Position numbers and translations under genes: made by a program | The notes under the pieces: generated by a model | Told to the model about the DNA's origin: nothing | The model's input: only the letters and a program-made list of their open reading frames with translations | Databases searched by the model: none | Source: Castor canadensis | Lineage: Eukaryota; Chordata; Mammalia; Rodentia; Castoridae | Assembly (NCBI RefSeq): GCF_047511655.1 | Contig: NC_133390.1 | Coordinates: forward strand, 88,543,583-88,607,582 | DNA: 64,000 nt | Reading direction: 5' to 3' | In this document: piece after piece, positions 1 through 10,445 of the stretch | Layout of the letters: the number at the start of each line of letters is the position of its first letter | Position numbering within the stretch: the first letter of the stretch is position 1

Positions 1-327
1 ATTCACAATGGCCAGACAGATTAAAAATTGGTAGAAAAAACACCAATTTAGCTGGGAGTACTTCCTGAAAGGTTTTTCTAACAAAAATTTACAACACTAC
101 AATCATGAAAAAAAATATTGCCTACATGAAACTTATAAAAATTATATTTCCCCAGTACTTATCACAACAAATGAGGGTTTAAGTTACTTGTTAAGTTACA
201 CAAAAGTAGCAATTTTGTGAGAATTCTTCCCTTCTTTTTTTCTTAGATAAATAGTGACTTCAAATGTCTTCTTGTAGAGAAACTTTTTCTAATCTCTATC
301 CAACATCAAGACTTTATTGAACATTTG
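1..327. other. AT-rich intergenic DNA, nothing recognised
   Basis: No repeat family, RNA gene or credible reading frame was recognised here. Confidence 0.5.
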
Positions 328-419
328 AAAAGAACAAAAAGGGGGAAGGGGGGAAAGGGGGCAATTACCCAATCACTGTATGCACATATGAATAAAGGGA
401 AAAAAAAGAACAAAAAGGG
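328..419 (+). mobile_element. Extremely truncated L1 3' end with target-site duplication
   Basis: About 60 bases of L1 3' terminus lie between two copies of the 15-base direct repeat AAAGAACAAAAAGGG (328-343 and 405-419). The body has the G-rich purine tract followed by a TGTATGCACATATGAATAAA-like terminus, also seen at the L1 ends near 45,330, 46,550 and 48,530. It ends in an A-rich tail. The perfect duplication implies a fairly recent L1-machinery insertion with extreme 5' truncation. Confidence 0.8.
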
Positions 420-1212
420 AATTCTTTGTGTTTAAACCTCTGTGCTTGGTAGTGTGGGGGGTGCCTAATCTCACACAAAACACTTGCAAAGGTTGTGGAA
501 TCTGGAAAAGATTCTAAGGGTCAAGTTAATGACATCATAGACAAACCCATGGAGAATCCCGTGTTAGGTAGACTTAATGTTAAACATACAGGAGTTCAAA
601 AGACTGCAAACTGGATCAGAAGTAGGGTAGCCAAGTCAAAAGTTTGAGTCATATCAAGGTATATCAGAGTAATAATACAGAATCCAAGAAGAAAGAGATG
701 GGGTGATTACTGAGAACAGTCTCTTTATATAAGAAACTTGATTCCAGTCGATCTGATGGTTGCACGTACATGTGTCAGACTGGCTTAAAAGACAAGAAAC
801 AGAATGGATGCTGACAGTATTATTCCTCAGAGGCTCTTGCCAACTATACTATCCTTTATCCTTCCATTGGGGCAGGAGGTTTGGAGGAGTCTCAGCAACA
901 TGAATCTAGGAAGAGGAAGAAGCTAGACCTACATAGGGTAGAGAATGATGTGTGCTTCTCAGGTTGGCTCAGAGAAGCCATTAAGAGGACAAATACGCAA
1001 CATACAAAGGACAATGAGGGCTCAGAAATATGTATTAAGGGTGTCTTTTGCTATCAGTGTAGAATAGGAGCAGGAGACCAAGAGGTTTATGCCAAATCCA
1101 CAGTGGACTAGAGATTTTACCTCCACTAATCAAAGACCTGGTGTATTCAATGGGGAAACAAGTGGAAGCCTTCTTGCAGAGTGCTCTGGATCACGGAGAA
1201 ATTGGAAAATAC
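420..1212. other. Unrecognised intergenic sequence
   Basis: Moderate AT content. A 76-codon open frame at 881-1111 shows no motif or homology I recognise and is probably chance. Confidence 0.45.
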
Positions 1213-1346
1213 CAGTTGGGCATGGTGGCACATGCCCGTGATCCCAGTGCTCTGGAGGCTGAGGCAGGAAATTATGATTTAAGGCCAACTTGGGCTATGC
1301 AACAAGATGCTGTCTCAAAAAAGAAAAAGAAGGAAAGAAATAAGGA
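1213..1346 (+). repeat. B1-like (7SL-derived) SINE
   Basis: It begins with a GTTGGGCATGGTGGCACATG-type 7SL promoter region. GAGGCTGAGGCAGG and TGGGCTATGCAACAAGA follow, and it ends in an A-rich tail with GAAAG interruptions. A 71-codon frame over it is an artefact of the SINE. Confidence 0.85.
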
Positions 1347-1487
1347 GTATCTCTAGGACTTGTTATAGTATTGAGAGGGTGGATGGACATTGCTAATAGA
1401 CTAAAGCATATACTCTTAGGCATTAGGTAATTTAATTCTTAAATTTTACTCCTTATGAGACACACTCCAAAGTAAAAGTTCAAAAGG

Positions 1488-1572
1488 TTGTGTGGTGTAT
1501 GTGTGTGTGTGGTGTGTGTATGTGTGTGGTGTGTGTGTGGTGTGTGTGTGTGTGGTGGGGGTGTGTGGGAGG

Positions 1573-1603
<31 letters not shown>

Positions 1604-1683
1604 GTGTGTACATGTGTGTGGTGTGTGTGTGTGGTGTGCATGGTGTGTGTGTGGTGTGTGTGGTGTGTGTGTGGTTTGTGTGG

Positions 1684-1714
<31 letters not shown>

Positions 1715-2093
1715 TGTGTGTTGTATGTTTGTGTGTTGTATGTGTGTGTGGTGTTTATGTGTGGTGTGTGTGCATGGTGTGTGTGTATGTGGTGTATGTG
1801 TGTGTGGTGTGCGTGTGTGTGTGGTATATGTGTGTTGTGTGTGTGTGTGGTGTGTGTGTATGGTGTGTGGTGTGTGTGGGGTGTGGGGGTGTGTATATGT
1901 GGTTTGTGTGTGGTATGTGTGTGGTGTGTGGTGTGTGTGAGGTGTGGGGGGGTGTATATGTGGTGTGTGTGTGGTGTCTATGTGTGTTGTGTATGTATGT
2001 GTGGTGAATGGGTGTGTATGTGTGTTGTATGAGTGTGTGTATGGTGTGTGGTATATGTGTGTGTGGTGTGTGTGTGGTATGTGTGTGTGGTGT

Positions 2094-2133
<40 letters not shown>

Positions 2134-2138
2134 CTCAG
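1488..2138 (+). repeat. Long compound GT microsatellite
   Basis: About 650 bases of (GT)n punctuated by GTGG, GTAT and CATG variants. The second half carries blocks such as GGTGTGGGGGTGTGTATATG repeated with small changes near 1880 and 1940. The final pure GT run (about 2092-2129) is uninterrupted and is probably the most length-variable part. Open frames of 71-180 codons on both strands encode only Cys/Val/Trp/Gly or Thr/His strings and are not genes. Confidence 0.97.
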
Positions 2139-2584
2139 GTGTGCCTGGTGCCTAAATAAGACAAACTTCTTTCTCACTTATATCTGGGAGCTCGGTGGGA
2201 AAAGCTTCTCATTTGTCAAAATTGGTATCACCACATCAAGCAGCTACCATGTTAAACTACTGATTATCTTTTAAAATCACACTGAGATAGAGGTATTTCA
2301 ACCTGAAGTCAATCAAATAACCCCATGACCAGGAAATGGAGCTTTTCTAAGCATTTTTCATATAGGTCACTGGAAATAGAGCCTTTTCCCAGCCTTCTGA
2401 ACCTACCTGTCCACTCCATTTCCTGTCAGGTTACTGGTCTACACAAATACTGTGATTACAAAGCTTCTAGTTTTCAAGACTATAGTGGAGCTGGTGAAAT
2501 AGGACAATGACACAAGAATCATAGTCCTTACTGAAATTCAACCTCATTTTTTCTTTTTTGCTTTTTAATTTTAAACAAAGACTC
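2139..2584. other. Unrecognised sequence
   Basis: No feature recognised. A short frame at 2325-2510 has no motif. Confidence 0.4.
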
Positions 2585-3350
2585 TTTACATTGTTGCAAA
2601 CATTTGGTTAATTTTTAGAGCTTTGAAAAAATGATTTTGATATTTGCTAATGTATAAATTGCCTTTGTGGAAAGCTGGATTCTTGGAGATCTCTATTCCA
2701 CTATTGTAAAATTCTATGCTATTACTCTGGAGAAGAGTTTGCCATTTTCTCAAAATGTGAAGAATAGGGATGCCAAACAACTGAGAAATTATATTTTCAT
2801 GTCATACACAAGAGAAATGGAAACATCTGTCCATGCAAAAACATGTACACAAATGTTCATAACACTGTTCATAAAAGCCAAAAAACAGAAGTAACTCAAA
2901 TTTTTCTCAACTGACTAATGGGTTTAAAAAATGATGATATAGCTACACAAATGAATTATTATCTAATAATATTATTGTTATTTATTATTACCAAATAATA
3001 AAAAAAGAAGAAAGTACTGATACATGTTACAACATGGATTTTTTGGACATATTATGCTAAATGAAAGATGTCATTCACAAAGGGACATAAATTTGTTTGA
3101 TTCCATTCTTGTGAAACATCCAGAATAGTTTAATCTATAGAGACAGAGGTTGCCTTGGACTGGAGTTGATGGAGGAACTGTTTAGAGGGTGACCATTAAG
3201 GGGCACATGGATTCCTTTGGGGATTGGAGTGATTAAAATGTTTTTGAATTAGATAGTGGTGATGGTTGATACCAAAATCCACTAAGATGTATCCCTTAAA
3301 AGGATGCATTTTATACTTGAATTATATGTCAATAAAGCCACTATTTTAAA
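2585..3350 (+). mobile_element. Old L1 3' end fragment
   Basis: The text around 2810-2880 (ATGTACACAAATGTTCATAA, then CATAAAAGCC) and 3030-3345 (ACATTATGCTAAATGAAAG-like, TTGCCTTGGACTGGAG, ending GTCAATAAAGCC and an A run) matches the pattern of ancient mammalian L1 ORF2-tail and 3' UTR. It is heavily mutated with no open frame. Confidence 0.6.
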
Positions 3351-3955
3351 AAAATCAGCATGGTTCCCTTATGTCTTGATGTTTTACAGAATCCATGTCT
3401 CCTTTGTTTCCCATTCAAAGCACTGACATTAAGGAAGCCAATTGGAGCCTGGTCTACCTCCTTGCTCTCAGGCCCTTTTACTGGCATCTGTTCCCTGCTT
3501 CCTCCTCACATAAAATAAAGCCTTTGGCTAGTGGAAAAGGAGCAAGAACCCTTCCCACCCTCATGGCCCTGGCAAAGATCCATTTCTTCTGGGCAAGAGT
3601 AGGAGGAATATCTGAAGAAGCAATGGTTAAAAACATCTTGAAATTGATGAAAAGCATATGAAAACTATTCAATGACCTGTCCTGCCTATGAAAAAGAGTT
3701 TGTGGGTATATGCCACTTCCTCTTGCATCTGGAACACCCAATTATTTTCGTTTAACTCAGTTGGGCTTTAAGAAATTGTTAAAAATTTAGCTGCTATAAT
3801 TTGACTTGCTGGGGGTGGGGGGATGGCAGTCATAAATTCTTCTTCTTTGCAAGCTCTGCCAAAGGTAATACAACTTGGAGGAACCACATTTCCTCAGAAG
3901 GGCTTTCCACTCTTCAGTTCACCTACTGGATTTATGACTTCAGTTCTCTGAATGA
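3351..3955. other. Unrecognised sequence
   Basis: Frames of 87-96 codons on both strands (3395-4091) lack any domain I recognise and overlap each other antisense, so I treat them as chance. Confidence 0.4.
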
Positions 3956-4640
3956 CTTGAAAAATGTTATGATTTGCAAATTGTCCAGCTTTCTGCTCAT
4001 AGTTAGGCAGAATGGGAAACAATTCTACATCTTAAGCAGAAGCCTATTTAATATACTTTTTCATTTCAGACACTGTATTTTTCATGTCTAGGAATTTCAT
4101 TTGGGTCTTTTTATGTCTTCAATTTCTCTTGTCATCATAGCCATATTTTCCTTTATATCCTTTGAACATATTTAAAGGTTTCTAAAGCTGTTTATGGGCA
4201 GGGGGAAGTGCTTCAAGTGGAAGAGTGACTGCCTAGCAAGGGCAAGTCAATGCCCCCCAAAAAATTACTGTAGCTGTTTCTAGTCCTTATCTACTAATTT
4301 CATCATTTCTGGATATGTCTTTATCAATTGATTTGCTTCCTCTTTATGGGTCCCTTGTCCTGCTTTTTTTTTTCTATACCAGATAACTTTTCACTAGATA
4401 TCAGACATTGTGACTTTGATCATTTTAAAATTTGTAATTTTGTAGGGTGCTGGATGTTGTTTACCTAAGAGTCTTAGAATTGTTCAAAGGCATGGTTAAG
4501 TTCCTTAGGGTGATCATGTTGAGGTTAACTTTTACACGTTATTGTGGATAACTCAAAGTCTTTCATTCTAGAACTAATTTAGTCTCAATGCTAAGGCATG
4601 ACACTTCTGAAATCTCTACCCGAAGCTAAATATATTATTT
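3956..4640 (-). mobile_element. Probable ancient L1 fragment (minus orientation)
   Basis: T-rich text such as CATTTGGGTCTTTTTATG, CATAGCCATATTTTCCTTTA, ATCCTTTGAACATATTTAAA and GGGTGCTGGATGTTGTTTAC resembles the antisense 5' portion of old mammalian L1 elements. It is interrupted by a short ID-like SINE at about 4193-4262. The subfamily is not determined. Confidence 0.45.
4193..4262 (+). repeat. Degenerate tRNA-derived (ID-like) SINE
   Basis: GTGCTTCAAGTGGAAGAGTG followed by CTGCCTAGCAAGGGCAAG matches the tRNA-derived A-box half seen in better copies near 51,650 and 54,670. The B-box half is largely lost. Confidence 0.6.
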
Positions 4641-6326
4641 CTCTCCACTCAGAATGGTAAGAACTAATCCCAGACCTTGGGAACTCCAAGAATTAACTTT
4701 GCCTGCTGCTCTCTGTCTCTTCTTTCCCCTGGCTTCAATGAGTTTCCTCTCACGCATGTCCCTATCAGTACTTGGCAAATATTTGAGGGGTCCCCTCTGT
4801 AGACCTCTGGAGGTCCTCTCAGTGTAGCTCACTTCTCTCTAATACTCTCCCTCACAAATTCTAGCTGCCTAGGTTTTCACGAGCTAAGCTGTAACACTTT
4901 GATACAAGAAGACCATGAGGCTCAGCTTTGTGTTTTCCTCCTATCACTATGGCTTAGAAACAGTCTTGAGAAAGAAAAATATATCATCAGAAGCCTCCTC
5001 TCACTTGTTCTCCTTCTGTTATGGATCCCAGTCCTATACTATTTTTGTCCAATCTCTTAAAAATATTTTCTTGAATTTGTAGTTGTTTATAATGGAAAAG
5101 AAATTCTCATAGCAGTCAATTCTTATGAAAGTGAGTGGAGGTATTAATACATTTTATTAATATTATTTGAATTGACAAATTATAATTATTTTATACATTT
5201 ATGGGTTACAAAGTGATGTGTTGCTATTTGTATGTAATGTGGAATGATTCTTAATAAATTTTTAATAACAACCACACCTCTCTATTTTATTATCTGCATT
5301 CATTTGGAGAAAAAATGAAAAAATTCATTTGGCTGAAAATGATGACATTAAGTTACTTCTCTTGACCCCAATCTTGAAAGCCAAGTTTATGTGCAGTATC
5401 TTTGGCCCAGTTCTTCAGCTCACATGTCACCTCTAAACCCAAAACTTGACCAAGTGATAGAATTATGTTGCTGCATATGCTTCTTCCCTAGAAATGGGGA
5501 TGTAGTTAAGTTCCCACAAACACATGGATAGAGTTGAAAATGAGTAGATACTCAAATTAAAGTCAGGTAGCAAACAAGAGGAAGGAAATGAATGTTAAGG
5601 AAGCAACCACAGTGTCCAATACATCCTGACATTGCTTTTCAGAGATGCCTAGCTTCATAGTCTGAAATTCAATGGCAGCATTTGAGCCTCTCCCATACAG
5701 TTCTAGAGTCCTGGACCCCAACCCCAAGAAGAACTCATAGCCCCACATATTCAGGAGTTAGAATAAATCACATCTTGGAAATAAATTTATTTTGTGACCT
5801 GATTTTAGAAGCTAAATATATTTGCAATGTACTGTCTGCCCATATTGAGCTGACATTGAGTTTCAAATATTTAAATCAGTACTTAACTATTTTTATCCTA
5901 GCTCAGCTTTTTACTATGTATGTGCTCTTAAATAATTTATATTTATTTTATATTTGTATAGTAAACTAAAGGAAATTGGTTAAGTCAACTGAGTCATGAT
6001 ATGGAACTATTAATTAGGTATGCCAAAATCCAAGAAATCTACTCCGTAACAGTCAAGATCAAATGAGGTTTTCAACAGATAATTGGTTTCAGCAAAACAA
6101 TACCATTCAGCTTATGAACTGAATTAAATTTTTACTTTTATGTTGATTGATTTCCTTCAATTTTGTAGGAGCTATAATTATTAAGAAGTGTGCCTAATTT
6201 TGTGTTTTTATATTTAAATCATTTATAGTAAATAATTTGTCAACATCAAGAATGTAGAGTATTTTGCCCTTCAAAAAAGTGTCTTCATTCAAGTTTTAAA
6301 AGCAATAAAATGATGTGAGCATAAGG
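4641..6326. other. Mostly unrecognised AT-rich sequence
   Basis: No gene recognised. A stretch at about 5150-5275 (TTATGGGTTACAAAGTGATG) resembles an antisense old L1 3' UTR. The rest gives no recognisable signal. Confidence 0.4.
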
Positions 6327-6416
6327 GCTGTGGTATAGCTCAGTGGTATTGTGCTTGCCTAGCATGCATAAGGACTGGGGTTTGATTCCCAGCACCACAA
6401 ACACAAGCAAAAAAAA
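6327..6416 (+). repeat. ID-type tRNA-derived SINE
   Basis: It shows GGCTGTGGTATAGCTCAGTG (A box), GTGCTTGCCTAGCATGCATA and GGTTTGATTCCCAGCACC (B box), then an A-rich tail. The arrangement is that of rodent ID elements. It is not a tRNA gene, because it cannot form the 3' acceptor stem. Confidence 0.9.
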
Positions 6417-6477
6417 GAAAATTGTGTAAGTGTGAATCAAGAATTGGGAATTTAAATCAATTTCTTTTTTTTTTTGT

Positions 6478-6563
6478 CTTTTGTTTTTTGGTGCCAATGA
6501 TGAAATCCAGTGCCTCGCATATACCAGGCAAGTGTTCTATCACTGAGCTACATTCCAGCCCTA
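6478..6563 (-). repeat. ID-type SINE, minus strand
   Basis: On the plus strand it appears as GGCAAGTGTTCTATCACTGA then GCTACATTCCAGCCC, preceded by a T-rich tail. It is about 60 bases from the plus-strand ID copy, so the two form a loose inverted pair. Confidence 0.8.
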
Positions 6564-6599
6564 AACCAATTTCTTAAAAGGCTTACTTTTTTAGTAAGT

Positions 6600-7488
6600 G
6601 TAACCATGCATTTGTTTAACATATAGAATTGTGTGTATTTAAGGATTACAATGATGATGTTTTGATATATGTACATGTTAAATGATCAGTACAATCAAGA
6701 TAATCAAGTAGATATCCATCAACTTACATGACTACTGTGTGGTTTGTCTGTGTGTAGAACACTTATGACCAACTGTCTCAGCAAATTTCAAGCATACAAT
6801 TCAGTATGATGAACTATTGTTCATCAATGTCTCCAGAAATTTTCCATGCCCTATAACTGAAACTTTGTATCCTGTGACCAATATCTCCCCCATTTCACCC
6901 ACCTGTAACCCCTGGGAGCCACTGTTACACTCTCTACTTTTATGAGTTTGACTTTCTTAATATTCTTCATGTAACTGATATCATTTACCATTTGTCTTTC
7001 TGTCTGCTTTATTTTACTTAGTATAATAAAATGTGACAAGATGTCCTTTTTTAAGGTTCAAAAATATTTCATTGTGTGTGTGACATTTTCTTTATTCGTT
7101 TATCTATTGTCAGACTCAGGTTTTTCCACATTTTGGTCATTGTGAATAATGCTGCAGTGAACACAGGCATGCAGACATCTCTTCAGCTTCTGACCTCATT
7201 TCCTTTGGATAATATACCCAGAAGTCGGAATGGTGAATCACATAATAGTTCTATTTTCAATTATTTTTGGAGGGAGAAGGAGATTTGAGATTAAGTCTCA
7301 CTTTGTGATACAGGCTGGTCTTGAACTCACTTTGTAGCCTCAGCCTCGAACTCATGATCCTCCTGCCTTTGCCACCAAGTGCTGGGATTGCAGTTATATA
7401 CCACACAGAAGGCCATGGGTGGCTTTCTATTTATAATTTTCGAGGAACCTCTATATGGTTTTACATAATAGCCATGTCACAAACCAGT
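6600..7488 (-). mobile_element. Old L1 3' portion, minus orientation
   Basis: Antisense L1 ORF2-tail and 3' UTR text is visible: AACTTACATGACTACTGTGT, CATTGTGAATAATGCTGCAG, GATAATATACCCAGAAGTCG and ACCTCTATATGGTTTTACAT. A B1 SINE interrupts it at about 7281-7408. It may be the 3' end of the same L1 whose ORF2 and 5' parts lie at 8255-8645, 10,446-11,610 and 23,791-25,310. Confidence 0.7.
7281..7408 (-). repeat. B1-like SINE, minus strand
   Basis: Reverse complement of a B1 element: CAGGCTGGTCTTGAACTCAC, then CTCCTGCCTTTGCCACCAAG and TGCTGGGATTGCAG. It is inserted in the old L1. Confidence 0.85.
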
Positions 7489-8254
7489 TGGCTGAGGTTT
7501 TTCTGCTCTACATGGATAAAAGCCATGGGTAAGTGAGGAGAGGCTCCTCCAGTTATTCTGGGCCCTTGATGAGTTTTTACAATCCTTAGCAAGCAGTGGT
7601 GGCAAATGACAGAGGGCAGCAGCAGGTGGCATCCTCTCTTGACAGTACCAGCCTCAGGGTTGGAATCTGATTGCCTGTCAATACTACCCTGGGGTCAAGA
7701 CCTAGAGCAACTGAAGCATCTGTGGCAAGCATTGCCACACCTGTGTCTTGGGGGCAGGACCCATGACACGAAATGCTACAGATCACTTATCCTTGGGGTC
7801 ATGACAGAATGTGTCTCTCCACCACTGGCCCCAATTAGCAGGTGTCAGCTTCACTCTTGCCACTGCTGCTGCCATCTCTACCACTACTTCTTTTCTTCAT
7901 GTTATCACCTCAGCCACTCTACTAAAGATGAAAATCAGAAGTAGACAAGAAAGAACACTCAAGAGAAGTCTTTATTGGACCTGCCATTGCAACACCATGG
8001 CAGCATCGGAGGGTGTCACCTGGCTGCTCACAAAGTGAACCAAATAGTCTTCTTAAGTAGCAAAAAGGGGGTGTCTACACAAATCATGGCAGCTCCCTAA
8101 TACAAAGCCCCATCTCTGTCACCAGTGATAGTGGTCCCTTACACAAATGAAAGACTACTTTCACCACTCACAGATCTTCTGCCAGGAAGTAACCCCTTCT
8201 GGCCTGTATGGAAATGACTGCAGGGTCAACAAAGTCTGTGGTGTCAAGCTATAT
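7489..8254 (-). mobile_element. Probable LTR-like insert (minus strand)
   Basis: This block of about 765 bases interrupts the antisense L1. On the minus strand it carries AATAAAGACTTCTCTTGAG (about 7974 downwards), a polyadenylation-signal context typical of retroviral R regions, with a TACTTAAGAAG AT-box upstream. I could not confirm LTR ends or a target duplication. Two overlapping antisense frames of 66 and 112 codons look fortuitous. A different unclassified repeat is possible. Confidence 0.35.
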
Positions 8255-8645
8255 ACTTGTTACATATGGTCTTTATATGTTGAGGTATATTCCTTCCATA
8301 CATAATTTTTGAGAGGTTTTATCATAAAATAATTTCAAATTTTGTCAAACTTTCTTTCTGCTTTTATTGAGATGATCATCTGATTTTCAGCCTTCATTCT
8401 GTTAACATGGTTCTTTATATTATGTTATTGATTTTTATGTGTTAAACCATTCTTTCATCTCAAAGAAAATTATACTTGATCATGGAGTATGATCCTTCAA
8501 TGAGCAGTTGAGTTCAATTTGTTATCATTTTGTTGATGATTATTTTGCATCTATGTTCATCAGACACATTGGCCTGTAATTTTTTTTTTTTTTTTGGAGT
8601 ATCCTGTCTGGCTTGGTGTCATGGTAATGCTGGCCTTCTTTTTTA
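8255..8645 (-). mobile_element. L1 ORF2 segment, minus orientation
   Basis: The plus strand reads TATGTTGAGGTATATTCCTT, GATGATTATTTTGCATCTAT, GTTCATCAGACACATTGGCC and CATGGTAATGCTGGCCTTCT, characteristic antisense L1 ORF2 reverse-transcriptase text. The retropseudogene at 8646-10,445 follows directly. Confidence 0.75.
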
Positions 8646-10445
8646 AAAATGAGGGGGTGGGTCCTTGCTGACTTTCACCTTTCTATAAGGACTTGCACAG
8701 ATTCTGGGGGAGTTGTTACTGCTGCTCTGGACTCTCAGAGAGGCTACTTCCTCTTTCCTTTTGGGCACCATGGGTTGGAAGATCCAGTAACATGCAGAGC
8801 CTGGTGACTGGCTGGAAAGACCCAGAACATAAGCTCTCTCAGGAAACTCTCCAAAACCTAGCAGTGGCACCACATGCTGCCTGCAACCCAGCTTGCCTCC
8901 CTCTCCTCTCTCTGAAATAGAACAAAGGCTTTTGATGGCTTGCTTTACCTTCCCTCCCCAGACACATACAACTGTGGGTGGTTCTTTTAACAGTTTACTC
9001 ATCTGTCCTATCACACTGGAAAATCTAAAGGGGAAACCCAATGAGATGTTTAGGGAGTGGCTAGAGAGACCCACTGTAGAGTACACAGCATGTCACAGAG
9101 GGCTGGAGGGTGGAAGCAAGGGGCAGGTTGGATAGAACTATGCTACACATCAGCTTTCCAACTCTGATGGACTTCCCACCTCTTCCTGTACCATCAGCAG
9201 GAGTTCACAGTTCTTTCCCAGCAAATGATGTTTTAGAAATTTCCTGAGCTCACTCTCACCTCAAATCCACTCAGGCATCTTGAGTTTGTAGTCAAGGTTG
9301 TAGTAGGCCCCTCCTACCTCTCCAGCACAGATCCAGTGCTGCCTTTTGAGAGGCAATTTAAGTGGACTCCAGCACAGGCTGGTGGGACATTGGTTAGGGC
9401 AATGGCACCAACATCTATGTGCTTGTCCTACCAAACAGCTTCATAGCCTTTGTTTCGAAGTGCCACCATAATAATATTCACATCGTAGTTCCCATTTCCC
9501 AGCCTGCTCTTCTTGTGGGGTCACCATGGTGTTTGGACACAACCTCTGGAAAAACTCCTGCATCATTTCCTTTGTGAAGGTAGTGTTGCCCTTCCAGCTG
9601 CCCTGGAATATGTTATTGAGGGTGTGGAGGGCACAGAGCCCCCTGAGCTGGTTCTCATGGTAGGTTTGGGGGTGCCTTCTAGGGCAGCTCCAAGCATTCA
9701 GATTTGGCCTTGTCTCCTTTCCATGGCACCAACACATGTTTTTCTTTTTAGGTTCCAGAAAGGGCTGAAAACACCCCACTCTTCCCTCCTGAGGAAGATG
9801 TACATTGCTGTCTTTCCTTGATTCCTGAGATCCACCTTATTTCCTGGTGTCACTGGGAGAAAAGGTTGGAATCAAAAGGGAAAAAAATCCATCTCTTGTC
9901 TCTTTGCAATAGAAAAATAACTTTAGATTAGTTTATTTCACTACCACTGTCTAAGGGCAGGTATTTAAAAAATCATATAGAATGTATGATGTTGTTCACC
10001 TTTGCCCACCCTCCTTTCCCACTCCCCTCTTCAAAAAACCCAAATTTCCTCGCTGTCTTTTCCTCTCTACAAATACCAACTAGGCCTCAATGGAGGAGGC
10101 CTGCACAGAACTGATCACATCGCTCCTTTTCTTCCATTTCGTTCCAATCACAACACTGATTCACAAGACAGGACGTAGGAGTTGGATAAAACTCACAACT
10201 GGAGCAGCTAGCGAAGGCTGGACAGCATGGGGTCGCGCTGGGGCCTCCGGGACAGCCCTCCATGCCCTCGGGCGCGGTACACACGGGTCCATGGGGTCCC
10301 CGGGCTCGAGCTCCCTGCCTTCAGGGACAGCTCACCTTCGCACTGCTGCTCACCCTCTCACGGCCTCAGGCCGCCATCTGGACCACGCCCTGGCTGGGGC
10401 ATGCTTACCTAAATTCCACGTTAGCGGCTCTCCCTTGTATTTTTT
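8646..10445 (-). pseudogene. JOSD1P: Processed pseudogene of JOSD1 (Josephin domain containing 1)
   Basis: JOSD1 is a Josephin-family cysteine deubiquitinase of about 200 residues. On the minus strand the coding remnant runs from the ATG at about 9737 to a stop at about 9144, close to the parent length. Recognisable stretches include [20 protein letters not shown], with the catalytic Cys retained, and [17 protein letters not shown]. Beyond the first stop come [34 protein letters not shown] and, in a shifted frame, HQSW near the end. Breaks include several nonsense codons, a short insertion after NNIFQ and frameshifts. No intron-like gap separates these blocks. Flanks of about 500 bases (8646-9143) and 700 bases (9738-10,445) look like 3' and 5' UTRs. 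The 5' flank includes a GC- and CpG-rich stretch at about 10,200-10,400, as expected of a promoter-proximal exon. It sits within an antisense L1. Only a 5-6 base A tail is visible at the 3' end, so the copy is old. Confidence 0.87.

Noticed and set aside
1488-2177. Open frames of up to 180 codons on both strands
   Set aside because: They are translations of the GT repeat (Cys/Val/Trp or Thr/His strings), which lacks stop codons by composition.
6327-6400. Possible tRNA gene with A and B boxes
   Set aside because: The sequence is a SINE: no acceptor-stem pairing at the 3' side, an A-rich tail, and many diverged copies in the window.
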